This document shows positions 45,131-54,248 of a stretch of 64,000 nt of DNA, in pieces. The stretch comes from Flaviflexus massiliensis (GTDB lineage: Bacteria > Actinomycetota > Actinomycetes > Actinomycetales > Actinomycetaceae). The notes below the pieces were generated by a model. That model was not told the DNA's origin. It made no database searches and was given only the letters and a program-made list of their open reading frames with translations. How positions within the stretch are numbered: the first letter of the stretch is position 1; each line of letters begins with the position of its first letter. The position numbers and the translations under genes are program-made. The stretch is taken from contig NZ_LN831058.1 in the NCBI RefSeq assembly GCF_001375495.1, forward strand, positions 1,136,768 through 1,200,767, read 5' to 3'.

Positions 45131-45171
45131 CTCCCCGGTCACTGGACCAGCACGATCCAATGTCCGGGGAG
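45131..45171. terminator. Bidirectional terminator between guaB and the exonuclease gene
   Basis: A long imperfect hairpin. CTCCCCGG at the base pairs with CCGGGGAG, and the inner ACTGGACC pairs largely with GATCCAAT. The arms are 45131-45148 and 45154-45171. It lies between the converging ends of guaB and the minus-strand exonuclease gene and can serve both. Confidence 0.7.
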
Positions 45172-45229
45172 TGTCGCTGTATCTGGATGGTCGGGGGTGG
45201 GGGTGGAGGTACGTGAACTCTCGTGACTC

Positions 45230-45952
45230 TCAGTCGCCGGAATTCTGCGGGCTCGCCAGTGGCCACGACGCATCAACATCGGGTTTCCGGCCCCTGCTTT
45301 CCAGCCACTTGTTGAACGAGACCGCCCACTTCTCGTGCGATTGCTTCTGGAGCTCTTGGAGCTTCCTCAAGGATGAGGCTTTGAGCATCGCGTGCTGATT
45401 GATCATGGCACGCAGCAGTCGGAGTGTAGCCACAACATCGTTGTGAGCATCGTGGAATCCGCCAGCATCAATCTTGTAGATGCCGACAAGTGTTTCGAGA
45501 CGGCGCGGCCCCTTTCGATAAGGGTCGAGCATCCGATCAAGAACGAGGGGATCAAGAACGGGAGCGGGTTCGTGACCCAGGAGCTCGGTCATGGTGGAAA
45601 GCCCGTGACGTGCGAGCTCAAATTCCATGAGAGTGAGATCAAAGGAAGCATTGAAGGCGACAACGGGATGACCGGCCCCCATGTGCCTAACCAGGATGTC
45701 GCGAATTTCTATGAGGACCTCGGCAGGTGGCCTGCCCTGGGAGCGAGCCTGAGCGGTAGAAATACCATGAACATCTTGAGCCGCACGCGGAATCTCTACA
45801 CCCGGGTCTGTCAGCCAATCGAAAGTCTGAGATTCTTCGCCGGTGATGATGATAGAGGCGGTAACGAGACGCGAATGGCGCGGACTCACCCCCGTTGTTT
45901 CGGTATCAAAACCAACGAGCGGTCCAGCGGTCCAGTGTGTTTGCGTCGACAT
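45230..45952 (-). CDS. DnaQ-like 3'-5' exonuclease (DEDDh)
   Basis: A 240-residue nuclease of the epsilon/RNase T superfamily. Exo I is VGFDTETTGVSPRHSRL, Exo II is VVAFNASFDLTLMEFELARH and Exo III is GGFHDAHNDVVATLRLLRA, giving the D-E-D-D-h metal and base residues. It has no polymerase, helicase or BRCT domain, so it resembles the stand-alone actinobacterial DnaQ-like exonucleases used in DNA repair or small-RNA trimming. It is transcribed divergently from guaB3 with only 58 bp between the starts. Confidence 0.9.
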   Translation of the reverse strand: MSTQTHWTAGPLVGFDTETTGVSPRHSRLVTASIIITGEESQTFDWLTDPGVEIPRAAQDVHGISTAQARSQGRPPAEVLIEIRDILVRHMGAGHPVVAFNASFDLTLMEFELARHGLSTMTELLGHEPAPVLDPLVLDRMLDPYRKGPRRLETLVGIYKIDAGGFHDAHNDVVATLRLLRAMINQHAMLKASSLRKLQELQKQSHEKWAVSFNKWLESRGRKPDVDASWPLASPQNSGD

Positions 45953-45998
45953 GACACGATTCTACGCGGGCGAGAGGCAAAAATCGGTTGGCTCTCGT

Positions 45999-46004
45999 TA
46001 CACT
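45999..46004 (+). promoter_or_regulatory. Candidate -10 box of guaB3
   Basis: TACACT ends 6 bases before the ATG at 46011, in the 58-bp divergent region, and suggests a leaderless transcript. Confidence 0.4.
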
Positions 46005-46010
46005 GGTGGA

Positions 46011-47126
46011 ATGGTACAAGAGGTTGAAATTGGTCGCGGAAAGCGGGCGCGCGTCGCCTACACACTCGACAAGGTGGCCGTCGTGCCGTCGCGTCGCACA
46101 CGAGATGCCTCGGATGTGTCGACCGGGTGGCAGATCGACGCCTACTATCTCGATATTCCGATCATGGCCGCACCCATGGACTCGGTCACGTCCCCACAGA
46201 CCGCAATCGCGATGGGCAAGTTTGGCGGAGTCGGTGTTCTCGACCTTGAGGGCCTGTGGACCCGTTACGAGGATCCGACCGCACTGCTGAATGAGCTGGC
46301 TGACATGCCTGCCGAACAGGCCGGTGTGCGCATGCAGGAGCTGTACCGCGAACAAATCAAGCCCGAACTCATCACCGCCCGCCTGAGTGAAATCCGGGAC
46401 GCCGGTGTCACCGTTGCCGGAGCACTCTCACCCCAGCGCACCCAGGAACACTGGCGCACCGTTGTCGAAGCCGGTGTTGACCTCTTCATCATTCGCGGCA
46501 CCACCGTCTCGGCCGAACACGTCTCCTCGAACCGAGAACCCCTCAACCTCAAGCGTTTCATTTACGAACTCGACGTCCCCGTGATCGTCGGTGGCGCAGT
46601 CACGTACACGGCAGCACTCCACCTCATGCGCACCGGTGCCGCCGGTGTGCTCGCCGGCTACGGAGGTGGCGCATCGTCCGCCAACCGCCGCACTATCGGT
46701 GTTGCCGCCCCCATGGCCACTATCGTCGCCGACATTGCCGCAGCACGCCGCGACTACCTTGATGAGTCGGCAGGCCGCTACGTTCACGTCATTGCCGATG
46801 GTTCGGTTTCCTCCTCTGGTGACATCGTGAAGGCTCTTGCCTGCGGTGCGGATGGTGTCATGCTCGGCACCGCCCTCGCGCGTGCCAGTGAGGCACCGGG
46901 TCGCGGCTGGCATTGGGGTGCGGAAGCACGCCACCCCGACCTGCCCCGAGGTGAACGAGTCTGGGTCGGTGACGAGGGAACGCTCGAGCAGGTCCTGTTC
47001 GGGCCCTCGCACAACGCTCGCGGTGTCCTCAACCTCGTTGGTGCACTCAAGCACGCGATGGCATCGTCGGGCTACTCGGACCTCAAGGAGTTCCAGCGCG
47101 TTGAGATTGTGGTTCAGCCCGACTAG
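46011..47126 (+). CDS. guaB3: GuaB3-type IMP dehydrogenase-family protein
   Basis: A TIM-barrel protein of the IMPDH/GMP reductase family without CBS domains, 371 residues. It begins MVQEVEIGRGKRARVAYTLD. Shared family segments include PIMAAPMDSVTSPQTAIAMG and RYVHVIADGSVSSSGDIVKA. Where true IMPDH has the catalytic Cys loop, this protein reads GVLAGYGGGASSANRRTIGV, without a cysteine, as in mycobacterial GuaB3. The biochemical role in Actinobacteria is unsettled. ATG 46011 is favoured; the open frame from 45843 overlaps the exonuclease gene. It lies with guaB and fumC in a purine/TCA neighbourhood. Confidence 0.92.
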   Translation: MVQEVEIGRGKRARVAYTLDKVAVVPSRRTRDASDVSTGWQIDAYYLDIPIMAAPMDSVTSPQTAIAMGKFGGVGVLDLEGLWTRYEDPTALLNELADMPAEQAGVRMQELYREQIKPELITARLSEIRDAGVTVAGALSPQRTQEHWRTVVEAGVDLFIIRGTTVSAEHVSSNREPLNLKRFIYELDVPVIVGGAVTYTAALHLMRTGAAGVLAGYGGGASSANRRTIGVAAPMATIVADIAAARRDYLDESAGRYVHVIADGSVSSSGDIVKALACGADGVMLGTALARASEAPGRGWHWGAEARHPDLPRGERVWVGDEGTLEQVLFGPSHNARGVLNLVGALKHAMASSGYSDLKEFQRVEIVVQPD

Positions 47127-47205
47127 ACGAGAGGGACCATTCGCCGTGTTTTCTTAGCTCAGGTGAGGGACAATTGAGCCATCACCACATCAAAGGAGAA
47201 AACAA

Positions 47206-48603
47206 GTGAGTGAAGAGTTCCGTATCGAACACGACACAATGGGCGAAGTTCAGGTTCCGATCAATGCCCTCTACCGTGCACAAACACAGAGGGCAGTCGA
47301 GAACTTTCCGATTTCCGGTAAGACGCTCACCTCTCACCACATCAGTGCCCTCGGCCAAGTGAAGCGCGCCGCCGCGCTCGCGAACGCCGAGCTCGGTGTC
47401 ATCACGGAGGAGCAGGCAAAGGCTATTGCTGCAGCCGCGGAACAGGTGATCGCTGGCGATCACGATGGCGAGTTCCCAATCGACGTGTTCCAGACCGGGT
47501 CCGGAACCTCGTCGAACATGAACACGAACGAGGTCATTTCGACAATCGCTACGCGTGACTCGGGGATCGAGATCCACCCGAACGACCATGTGAACGCCTC
47601 CCAGTCCTCGAACGACGTGTTCCCGTCCTCCATGCACATCGCCGCCACCGAGGCCGCGGTCCGCGTTGTCGTTCCCAAGCTGACGATCCTCGCCGAGTCG
47701 CTGGAGAGGAAGGCGGAAGAGTTCAAGGATGTTGTCAAGGCTGGTCGTACTCACCTGATGGATGCGACACCGATCATGCTCGGCCAGGAATTCTCCGGAT
47801 ATGCGCAGCAGATCCGCAACGGCATCACCCGCGTCGAGGCCACGATCCCGCACCTGGCGGAGCTCCCGCTGGGCGGCACCGCAGTTGGCACCGGCATCAA
47901 CACCCCCGCTGGCTTCTCTCAGCGCGTCATCGAACTCATTGCCGAGAACACGGGACTGCCCTTCGTGGAGGCACCCAACCACTTTGAGGCACAGGCCGCA
48001 CAGGATTCCTTCGTCGAAGCATCTGGCGCCCTCCGTGTCGTCGCCGTGTCGCTTGTTAAGATCGCGAACGACCTGCGCTGGGCAGGTTCGGGACCCCGTG
48101 CCGGCATCGGAGAAATCAATCTCCCCGATCTGCAGCCCGGTTCGTCGATCATGCCAGGCAAGGTCAACCCCGTCCTTCCCGAGGCAACGATCCAGGTGGC
48201 GGCCCAGGTCATCGGTAACGATGCAGCAATTGCCTTTGCTGGTGCCCAGGGTAACTTCGACCTGCTTGTCATGCTGCCCGTCATGGCACAGAACCTGCTC
48301 GAGTCGATGAACATCCTCGCCAACGTGTCCGAGGTGCTCGCAAAGCGATGCGTCGATGGCATTACAGCGAACGTGGAGCACGCTAAGGAACTGGCGGAGT
48401 CCTCACCCTCGATCGTGACACCGCTCAACCGCATCATCGGGTATGAGAATGCAGCCAAGATCGCGAAGCACTCTGTCAAGGAGAACATCACGGTACGCCA
48501 GGCCGTCATCGACCTTGGCTATGTGGAGCGCGGTGAAATCACGGAGGACCAGCTCGATGTTGCACTCGATGTGGCTTCGATGACTCGCCCAGCAACCAAG
48601 TAG
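47206..48603 (+). CDS. fumC: Fumarate hydratase, class II
   Basis: Hydrates fumarate to L-malate, the step after succinate dehydrogenase. The product of 465 residues starts at GTG after AAAGGAGAAAA and reads [20 protein letters not shown]. It has [36 protein letters not shown] and the superfamily signature [20 protein letters not shown]. Fumarase rather than aspartase is supported by the overall sequence, including [20 protein letters not shown]. It is a single-gene unit ended by a hairpin. Confidence 0.97.
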   Translation: MSEEFRIEHDTMGEVQVPINALYRAQTQRAVENFPISGKTLTSHHISALGQVKRAAALANAELGVITEEQAKAIAAAAEQVIAGDHDGEFPIDVFQTGSGTSSNMNTNEVISTIATRDSGIEIHPNDHVNASQSSNDVFPSSMHIAATEAAVRVVVPKLTILAESLERKAEEFKDVVKAGRTHLMDATPIMLGQEFSGYAQQIRNGITRVEATIPHLAELPLGGTAVGTGINTPAGFSQRVIELIAENTGLPFVEAPNHFEAQAAQDSFVEASGALRVVAVSLVKIANDLRWAGSGPRAGIGEINLPDLQPGSSIMPGKVNPVLPEATIQVAAQVIGNDAAIAFAGAQGNFDLLVMLPVMAQNLLESMNILANVSEVLAKRCVDGITANVEHAKELAESSPSIVTPLNRIIGYENAAKIAKHSVKENITVRQAVIDLGYVERGEITEDQLDVALDVASMTRPATK

Positions 48604-48662
48604 GACTGCTTCCAATCCGAAACCTGTCAGTGAGCTGACATGCTACTGACCGTTGGTGGAGT

Positions 48663-48688
48663 GTGTGCCCGCAATCTTGCGGGCACAC
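48663..48688 (+). terminator. Terminator after fumC
   Basis: A 12-bp stem GTGTGCCCGCAA/TTGCGGGCACAC (48663-48674, 48677-48688), with the innermost pairs likely open as a loop, followed by AGTCTTTTC. Confidence 0.85.
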
Positions 48689-48831
48689 AGTCTTTTCACT
48701 CCCAGAGTGCTACTCGTCCCTCTCAGAGCGCTACCTTGCCGCTGAGCGGTGACAATCCCGTGGCATGCGCTTTTGCTGAAGTTCTTTCGTTGAATATGCG
48801 AATTATTTGATCGCACGGGGGAGTGGGGCAG

Positions 48832-48837
48832 TACCTT
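48832..48837 (+). promoter_or_regulatory. Candidate -10 box of the DUF456 gene
   Basis: TACCTT ends 6 bases before ATG 48844, and TTGATC at 48807-48812 is a possible -35. This favours the ATG over the upstream GTG at 48823, which lies before the box. Confidence 0.45.
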
Positions 48838-48843
48838 ATAGGA

Positions 48844-49326
48844 ATGGAACTTCCCGGTCTTATCCTCGTGGGCCTTGCCATCGCCATTGGCATCATCGGC
48901 ACCATCATCCAGCTCTACCCAGGTCTCCCAATCATCCTCATCGCAATTGGTATCTGGGCTTGGGCCGTGGGAACAGCAACGGCGTGGTGCATCTTTGCTG
49001 CCGTTGCTGTTGTCATCATTCTTTCTTACGTGCTTTCGTTCGTGTTGCCAGCGAAACTCATGCGAGACGAGGGGGCACCCTGGAGTGCCCTAACCGCGGG
49101 TATCATCCTCGCCTTCATCGGCTTCTTTGTCATCCCGGTGGTGGGTATGCCGATCGGCTTTATCGTGGGTGTTTACACCGCTGAGTGGATCCGGCTGAAA
49201 GATAATGCGGGAGCCTGGCGGCAAACAAAGTCAGCGCTCAAGGGAGTGCTCCTCTCAATCCTCATTGAACTGATCGCGGGAACTCTCAGTGCCGGTCTGT
49301 GGGTTCTCGGACTCGTCCTCACCTAA
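48844..49326 (+). CDS. DUF456-type membrane protein
   Basis: A 160-residue integral membrane protein with about four hydrophobic segments. The N-terminal half has IIQLYPGLPIILIAIGIWAW, with the PGLP turn typical of DUF456. The middle has LSYVLSFVLPAKLMRDEGA and FFVIPVVGMPIGFIVGVYTA, where the glycine-rich hairpin of the family lies. The C-terminus is IELIAGTLSAGLWVLGLVLT. Function is unknown. The start is taken at ATG 48844 because of the -10 box upstream; GTG 48823 would add seven residues. Confidence 0.75.
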   Translation: MELPGLILVGLAIAIGIIGTIIQLYPGLPIILIAIGIWAWAVGTATAWCIFAAVAVVIILSYVLSFVLPAKLMRDEGAPWSALTAGIILAFIGFFVIPVVGMPIGFIVGVYTAEWIRLKDNAGAWRQTKSALKGVLLSILIELIAGTLSAGLWVLGLVLT

Positions 49327-49350
49327 ATAGCGTGAAATGACAGCCAGTTT

Positions 49351-49469
49351 CCGGGGCTGAACCCAAGAACTGTGCGGGCTGACAAATAGTACGAGCTCAG
49401 GAACTGCACGAGCCAAGCAACTGCAGGTGTTCAAGAACCGCACGAATTCAAGTACTGGATGAACTCTTG
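49351..49469. repeat. Seven degenerate 17-bp tandem repeats
   Basis: Units of exactly 17 bases run head to tail: 49351-49367, 49368-49384, 49385-49401, 49402-49418, 49419-49435, 49436-49452 and 49453-49469. The best-preserved are AACTGCACGAGCCAAGC, AACTGCAGGTGTTCAAG and AACCGCACGAATTCAAG; the outer units are weak. The array fills most of the 245-bp space between the convergent DUF456 and GNAT genes. It encodes no convincing protein. Confidence 0.6.
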
Positions 49470-49571
49470 ATTCATAGGATTCGGGTGATGGGCACCTGGT
49501 TGGCAGATGCCCATCACCATTTGCTTCGTCGCTCTGAGCTGAGCTCAGGCCAGATAGATAGAGGTGAGCGG

Positions 49572-50009
49572 TTAGCTCTGCTTCTTGTAGCGGTACACGT
49601 TTGTCTCGCGCTGGATGAAGCCGCACCGCCTGTAGAGGCGGTTGGCGGCCTCTCGTGAGGGGCGGGAAGTGAGATCGACGGATCGGGCACCGATGTGGTC
49701 CGCGTATGCGATTGCTTCTTCGATGAGAGCCTGGCCCGCACCCTGACCGCGGGCTTCCTCCGAGACCACAACATCCTCAATCCAGGCACGAAGCCCCGTG
49801 GGGATGATAAATGTGGCGAGGGTCAGCATGCCGTTGATCTTGCCAGTTTCCTCATTGCGGAACGCGAAGAAGAAGGTGCGGTCCTGATTGAAAAAGGCCT
49901 CGACCTGTTCCTCGCTCAACGGGGTTGGGGTGGAGGTGAGCTGGGGCAGGAGTTCGTTGATCGCGTCGATAACTTCAGGGGTAGGTGCGGTAATGAGTTC
50001 AACTGGCAT
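49572..50009 (-). CDS. GNAT-family N-acetyltransferase
   Basis: A 145-residue acetyltransferase. The acetyl-CoA binding motif is AWIEDVVVSEEARGQGAGQA, and the C-terminal motif DLTSRPSREAANRLYRRCGF is followed by RETNVYRYKK. ATG 50009 is preferred because GGAAGGA lies about six bases upstream on the minus strand; the frame extends five codons further to a TTG. The substrate is unknown. It is divergent from pyrH across 239 bp in which no other gene is seen. Confidence 0.85.
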   Translation of the reverse strand: MPVELITAPTPEVIDAINELLPQLTSTPTPLSEEQVEAFFNQDRTFFFAFRNEETGKINGMLTLATFIIPTGLRAWIEDVVVSEEARGQGAGQALIEEAIAYADHIGARSVDLTSRPSREAANRLYRRCGFIQRETNVYRYKKQS

Positions 50010-50248
50010 GATATGTCCTTCCAAGACTATTCAGGAACCAGTCTGCCACCCGCCTAAGTGGAACTGGGTGGACGAAACTCCGGGAACCAGAACCATCGGG
50101 TAGGCGACATGTCTGCCTAAGTGCGTGGCAAATGGGAGGGGAAGGAGAATTCGTGGGCGACGATACGCCACGGAAAAGACGATTATCGGCCTCAAGTCGG
50201 ATAGGCTAAAAGGCGGATAAAACTAAGCGGAAGGGTAGCTGCTTCATC

Positions 50249-51016
50249 ATGACGAACTCAACGGAAAAGTCGGCGGTGCAAGGCGACTATAACAATGACC
50301 AGGTGCGACGCGTTCTACTCAAGCTTTCGGGTGAAATGTTTGGTGGCGGCGCCGTCGGACTTGATATTCAGGTCCTCACCCGCGTTGCAGAAGAGATCAA
50401 GCAGGCGGTCTCGAAGGGCGTGGAGGTTGCCATTGTCGTCGGTGGCGGCAACTTCTTCCGCGGTGTCGAACTGCAGAATGCTGGCATGGACAGGGCACGG
50501 GCCGACTACATGGGTATGCTCGGCACCGTGATTAACGCCGTTGCGCTCCAGGACTTCCTCGAGCACGCGGGAGTGCCGTCCCGTGTGCAGACCGCAATCC
50601 ACATGACGCAGATTGCAGAGCCCTACATTCCGCTCCGCGCCATCCGCCACCTCGAAAAGGGCCGCGTTGTCATCTTCGGTGCCGGCGCCGGCATGCCCTA
50701 CTTCTCGACCGACACCGTCTCAGCTCAGCGTGCCCTCGAACTTGGGTGCGACGAGATCCTGGTCGGCAAGAACGGGGTCGACGGGGTGTACACAGCGGAT
50801 CCGAAGGTCGACCCGACCGCAACAAAGCTTGATTTCGTCACCTACCAGGATGCTCTAGGTCAGGGACTTCGGGTCGTGGATGCTGCCGCGTTCTCCATGT
50901 GCATGGATAACAATATGAATATGCGGGTCTTTGGCATGGGAGAAGACGGTGCCGTCACGCGCGCGCTTCTTGGCGAAAAGATCGGTACCGTAGTCTCATC
51001 AACACCAGTGGAATAG
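50249..51016 (+). CDS. pyrH: Uridylate kinase
   Basis: Phosphorylates UMP to UDP with the bacterial amino-acid-kinase fold. The signature segments are [54 protein letters not shown] and [19 protein letters not shown]. The length of 255 residues includes about 20 N-terminal residues before the fold. frr follows after 8 bp. The usual upstream rpsB-tsf pair is absent here, replaced by a GNAT gene. Confidence 0.97.
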   Translation: MTNSTEKSAVQGDYNNDQVRRVLLKLSGEMFGGGAVGLDIQVLTRVAEEIKQAVSKGVEVAIVVGGGNFFRGVELQNAGMDRARADYMGMLGTVINAVALQDFLEHAGVPSRVQTAIHMTQIAEPYIPLRAIRHLEKGRVVIFGAGAGMPYFSTDTVSAQRALELGCDEILVGKNGVDGVYTADPKVDPTATKLDFVTYQDALGQGLRVVDAAAFSMCMDNNMNMRVFGMGEDGAVTRALLGEKIGTVVSSTPVE

Positions 51017-51024
51017 GACAACTC

Positions 51025-51582
51025 ATGATTGAAGAAGTACTGCTTGAAGCAGAAGAAAAAATGGAGAAGGCAATCGAGGTTGCTCAGAACGACTTCTCTA
51101 ACATCCGTTCCGGCCGTGCCAACGCTGGCATGTTCAACTCGATCCTCGTCGACTACTACGGTGCACCCACCCCGCTTCAGCAGCTCGCAACGGTTGCCAT
51201 TCCCGAGGCCCGTACCGTCACCATCTCGCCCTACGACCGCAGCGCCATCGCCGCCATCGACCGCGCACTGCGCGAATCTGACCTGGGTGTGAACCCGACC
51301 GATGATGGTCAGTTCCTGCGCATCAACCTGCCCCCGCTCACGGAGGAGCGTCGCCGCGACTACGTCAAGCTGGCACGCACGAAGGCGGAGGATGCTCGCA
51401 TCACGATCCGTTCCGTGCGCCGCAAGGCCAAGGAAGAGCTCGATCGCATCAAGAAGGATGGCGAAGCGGGCGAAGATGACGTGGAACGCGCCGAGAAGGA
51501 ACTTGAAGCCGTGACGAAGCGCCACACCGACCAGGTTGATCAGATCCTTGAAGCCAAGGAAAAGGATCTTCTCGAAGTCTGA
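51025..51582 (+). CDS. frr: Ribosome recycling factor
   Basis: Splits post-termination ribosomes together with EF-G. The product of 185 residues has the three-helix bundle N-terminus [20 protein letters not shown], the [20 protein letters not shown] motif and the hinge and second domain with [20 protein letters not shown]. The C-terminal helix is [20 protein letters not shown]. It follows pyrH closely, and cdsA begins one base after its stop. Confidence 0.97.
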   Translation: MIEEVLLEAEEKMEKAIEVAQNDFSNIRSGRANAGMFNSILVDYYGAPTPLQQLATVAIPEARTVTISPYDRSAIAAIDRALRESDLGVNPTDDGQFLRINLPPLTEERRRDYVKLARTKAEDARITIRSVRRKAKEELDRIKKDGEAGEDDVERAEKELEAVTKRHTDQVDQILEAKEKDLLEV

Positions 51583-51583
51583 T

Positions 51584-52474
51584 ATGGAGGCGGTACGAGG
51601 TGATGCGTGGCTGGGCAGGCTCGCCCCCGGGCCCCCGAAGCCACCCCCGCCCTCCGACTCTCGGGCGGGGAGGAATTTGCCGGCCGCGATTATCACCGCG
51701 GTCGCACTCCTCGCTGTCGTCGGGCTGTCACTCTTTGTTTGGATCGACAGCTTCGTTGTTCTTGTCAGCCTGTTCATGATTGTCGGACTGTGGGAGGCGG
51801 CGGGAGCGTTCTCCACCCGCAACTTCTACATCCCCGTCGTTCCGCTCTGGATTTCCTCGGTCATCATTCCGCTCAGTGCCTGGGTGTGGAAAGACCTTGG
51901 CCTGCTCCTGTCCTTCTTCTTCTGTGCCTTCCTCGTCATGGTATGGCGCATCAGGGTCGGGGGACAGTGGGCGGCACGAGACAGTGCCGCCGCCATGTTC
52001 GCCCTCTCCTGGGTGGGTCTTCTCGGCGGTTTCGCGGTGCTGCTTGCGGGGATGGATAACGGTGCCTGGGCGGTTATCACCTTCGTCGTCCTCCCCGTCG
52101 CGAACGATACTGGCGGATACTTTGCTGGCGTGCTTTTTGGTCGGCACCCGATGGCGCCTTCGATTTCACCGAAGAAATCCTGGGAAGGATTCGCCGGGTC
52201 CATTACCCTCGCGGTCCTCATCGGTATCGTCTGCGCCCACTTTGCTCTCGACATTTCCTGGTGGTGGGGGATCATCCTGGGCATTGCCTGCACGATCGCA
52301 GCAACGGCCGGTGACCTTGCTGAATCCCTGTTGAAACGCGACCTTGGTGTGAAAGACATGGGATCGATCTTCCCCGGACACGGCGGTGTCCTTGACCGTG
52401 TTGACTCTGTCCTCGTGTGCGCCCCCGTCGTCTACATCCTGCTCTTGGCCGCCACGGGTGGCTTCGGCGCGTGA
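51584..52474 (+). CDS. cdsA: Phosphatidate cytidylyltransferase
   Basis: Makes CDP-diacylglycerol from phosphatidate and CTP for membrane phospholipids. The product of 296 residues has a proline-rich cytosolic N-terminus and about eight membrane segments. The family signature is split between ISPKKSWEGFAGSITLAVLI and KDMGSIFPGHGGVLDRVDSV. ATG 51584 lies one base behind the frr stop with a weak upstream AAGGA, so translation may depend on coupling; the start is moderately certain. Confidence 0.94.
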   Translation: MEAVRGDAWLGRLAPGPPKPPPPSDSRAGRNLPAAIITAVALLAVVGLSLFVWIDSFVVLVSLFMIVGLWEAAGAFSTRNFYIPVVPLWISSVIIPLSAWVWKDLGLLLSFFFCAFLVMVWRIRVGGQWAARDSAAAMFALSWVGLLGGFAVLLAGMDNGAWAVITFVVLPVANDTGGYFAGVLFGRHPMAPSISPKKSWEGFAGSITLAVLIGIVCAHFALDISWWWGIILGIACTIAATAGDLAESLLKRDLGVKDMGSIFPGHGGVLDRVDSVLVCAPVVYILLLAATGGFGA

Positions 52475-52530
52475 GCTACCTGTCTGTTTACCGGGTGTAA
52501 AGTCTTCCCTTCTTTTGAGAGACTTGGGCG

Positions 52531-53700
52531 GTGAGTAACTCAAAGCCCCGCCAGGTCCGCCCCGCAGTCGAATCGGGACCCCGTCCCGTCCTGACCTTCA
52601 CAGCCCAGCGCCGCGGCAAGCCGCCCCGCCACTTCGCTGACCTGTCCGTTGAAGAACGGAAGGAACTCGCGGAGGAACTGGAGATCCCCGGTTTCCGCAT
52701 GGACCAGATTGCTCGCCAGTACTACGTGCACCGCAATGCTGACACGTCAACAATGACGGACCTGCCCGCAGCGGACCGTGAGCGCCTCGGCGAGGTCCTC
52801 TTCCCACCCCTCCTGGAGAAGGTGCGTGACCTGGAAGCGGACGGCGGGTCAACAATCAAGTCCCTGTGGAAGATGTATGACGGGGCCATGGTCGAATCGG
52901 TTCTCATGAAGTACCCGGAACGGGCCACCCTCTGCGTTTCCTCGCAGGCCGGATGTGGGATGGCGTGCCCTTTCTGTGCGACTGGGCAGCAGGGCTTCAC
53001 CCGCAACCTTTCCACCGCTGAAATCATGGAACAGATCCGCCAGGCACACCTTGCCTGCGAACGCGGTGACCTCGGCGAAAAGGTGAAGCTCACAAACATT
53101 GTGTTCATGGGCATGGGTGAACCCATGGTCAACTTCAAAGCAGTGTTCAATTCCCTCCACAGGATCTGCGATCCCGCCCCATCGGGCTTCGGTATGTCTG
53201 CCCGCGGCGTCACCGTCTCCACGGTTGGTCTCGTCCCCGGCATCAACAAGCTTGCGGACCTCGGCATCCCCGTCACACTCGCCGTCTCCCTCCATGCCCC
53301 CGATGATGATCTGCGTGATGACCTCATCCCGATCAACTCTCGCTTCAAGGTCACCGAACTTCTCGATGCGTCCCGCGACTACTTCGTCAAGACCGGTCGC
53401 CGCGTCTCGATCGAATACGCACTGATTAAGGACATGAACGACCACCAGTGGCGTGCACAGGCACTGGCTGATGAGCTGAACAAGCGCGGCCGCGGCTGGG
53501 CTCACGTCAACCCGATCCCGCTCAACCCCACCCCGGGTTCGATCTGGACCTCGTCAACCAAGCGCGCCCAAGACACCTTCGTCCAAACCCTGCGTGATAA
53601 TGGGATCCAGACAACAATCCGAGACACTCGCGGCTCGGATATCGATGGTGCGTGCGGCCAGCTAGCAGCGGAGTTGGTGGCCCAGAAAGGTCAGGCGTAG
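52531..53700 (+). CDS. rlmN: Dual-specificity 23S rRNA/tRNA adenine C2-methyltransferase RlmN
   Basis: Radical SAM enzyme that methylates A2503 of 23S rRNA and A37 of some tRNAs. The CxxxCxxC cluster is in SQAGCGMACPFCATGQQGFT. TNIVFMGMGEPMVNF and the TLAVSLHAPDDDLRDDLIPI segment follow. The C-terminal resolving Cys lies in GSDIDGACGQLAAELVAQ. The length from GTG 52531 is 389 residues. It shares TAGTG with the next gene and belongs to the pyrH-to-rseP run. Confidence 0.97.
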   Translation: MSNSKPRQVRPAVESGPRPVLTFTAQRRGKPPRHFADLSVEERKELAEELEIPGFRMDQIARQYYVHRNADTSTMTDLPAADRERLGEVLFPPLLEKVRDLEADGGSTIKSLWKMYDGAMVESVLMKYPERATLCVSSQAGCGMACPFCATGQQGFTRNLSTAEIMEQIRQAHLACERGDLGEKVKLTNIVFMGMGEPMVNFKAVFNSLHRICDPAPSGFGMSARGVTVSTVGLVPGINKLADLGIPVTLAVSLHAPDDDLRDDLIPINSRFKVTELLDASRDYFVKTGRRVSIEYALIKDMNDHQWRAQALADELNKRGRGWAHVNPIPLNPTPGSIWTSSTKRAQDTFVQTLRDNGIQTTIRDTRGSDIDGACGQLAAELVAQKGQA

Positions 53701-54248
53701 TGGCGACGTTTAGGACAACGGGGAACTGGAAGCAGGGTTACGATATTGACGCGGTTGATACGTTCCTGATGGAAGCCCGGGAACTCTACCAGCAGGAAGA
53801 ACTACCCGAAGAGCTCGACATCGAGCGGATCCGCACCGTCGCGTTCCCCATGTCTCGCAACGGCTACCGCGTTGACGATGTCGACGAGGCCCTCAATCGT
53901 CTCGAGCAGGCCTGCTGGCAACGCAAGCGCGCCCAGGTTGTTTCCACTTCGGGAACGAAAGCCTGGTTGTCCGAAGCCTACGACTCTGCCTCCTCCCTCT
54001 ACCCGAGACTCAATCGCCCACGCGGTGAACGATTCGACGCACCGAAGAAAGGCAGGGGCTACGATCGTGCAGAGGTTGACGATCTGCTGGACAGTCTCGC
54101 GAAGTATTTTGATGGGCGGGTGGAAATGACCGCGGAGGACATTAGCTCCGCAGCCTTCAAAACCCGGCTCAAGTCGCGCTCCTATTCGATCCCGGTTGTC
54201 GATGCCTATCTTGATCGGGCGAGCGCTGTTCTTCGGGCAGTCGAATGA
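53700..54248 (+). CDS. DivIVA-motif protein with four GYxxxxVDxxL repeats
   Basis: A 182-residue cytosolic protein. It carries four copies of the DivIVA N-terminal motif: GYDIDAVDTFL (13-23), GYRVDDVDEAL (55-65), GYDRAEVDDLL (120-130) and SYSIPVVDAYL (161-171). The second and fourth are preceded by IRTVAFPMSRN and AAFKTRLKSR segments, so the layout is an internal duplication of a motif pair. The long coiled coil of true DivIVA/Wag31 is missing. A role at membranes or the division site is plausible but inferred. GTG 53700 overlaps the rlmN stop (TAGTG) and the gene overlaps dxr by 4 bp. Confidence 0.82.
   Translation: MATFRTTGNWKQGYDIDAVDTFLMEARELYQQEELPEELDIERIRTVAFPMSRNGYRVDDVDEALNRLEQACWQRKRAQVVSTSGTKAWLSEAYDSASSLYPRLNRPRGERFDAPKKGRGYDRAEVDDLLDSLAKYFDGRVEMTAEDISSAAFKTRLKSRSYSIPVVDAYLDRASAVLRAVE

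Noticed and set aside
47182-48381. 399-residue minus-strand frame opposite fumC
   Set aside because: Antisense shadow; its composition is that of reverse-translated fumarase.
49351-49469. CRISPR interpretation of the 17-bp array
   Set aside because: Units are contiguous without spacers, diverged and shorter than CRISPR repeats; no cas genes are present.
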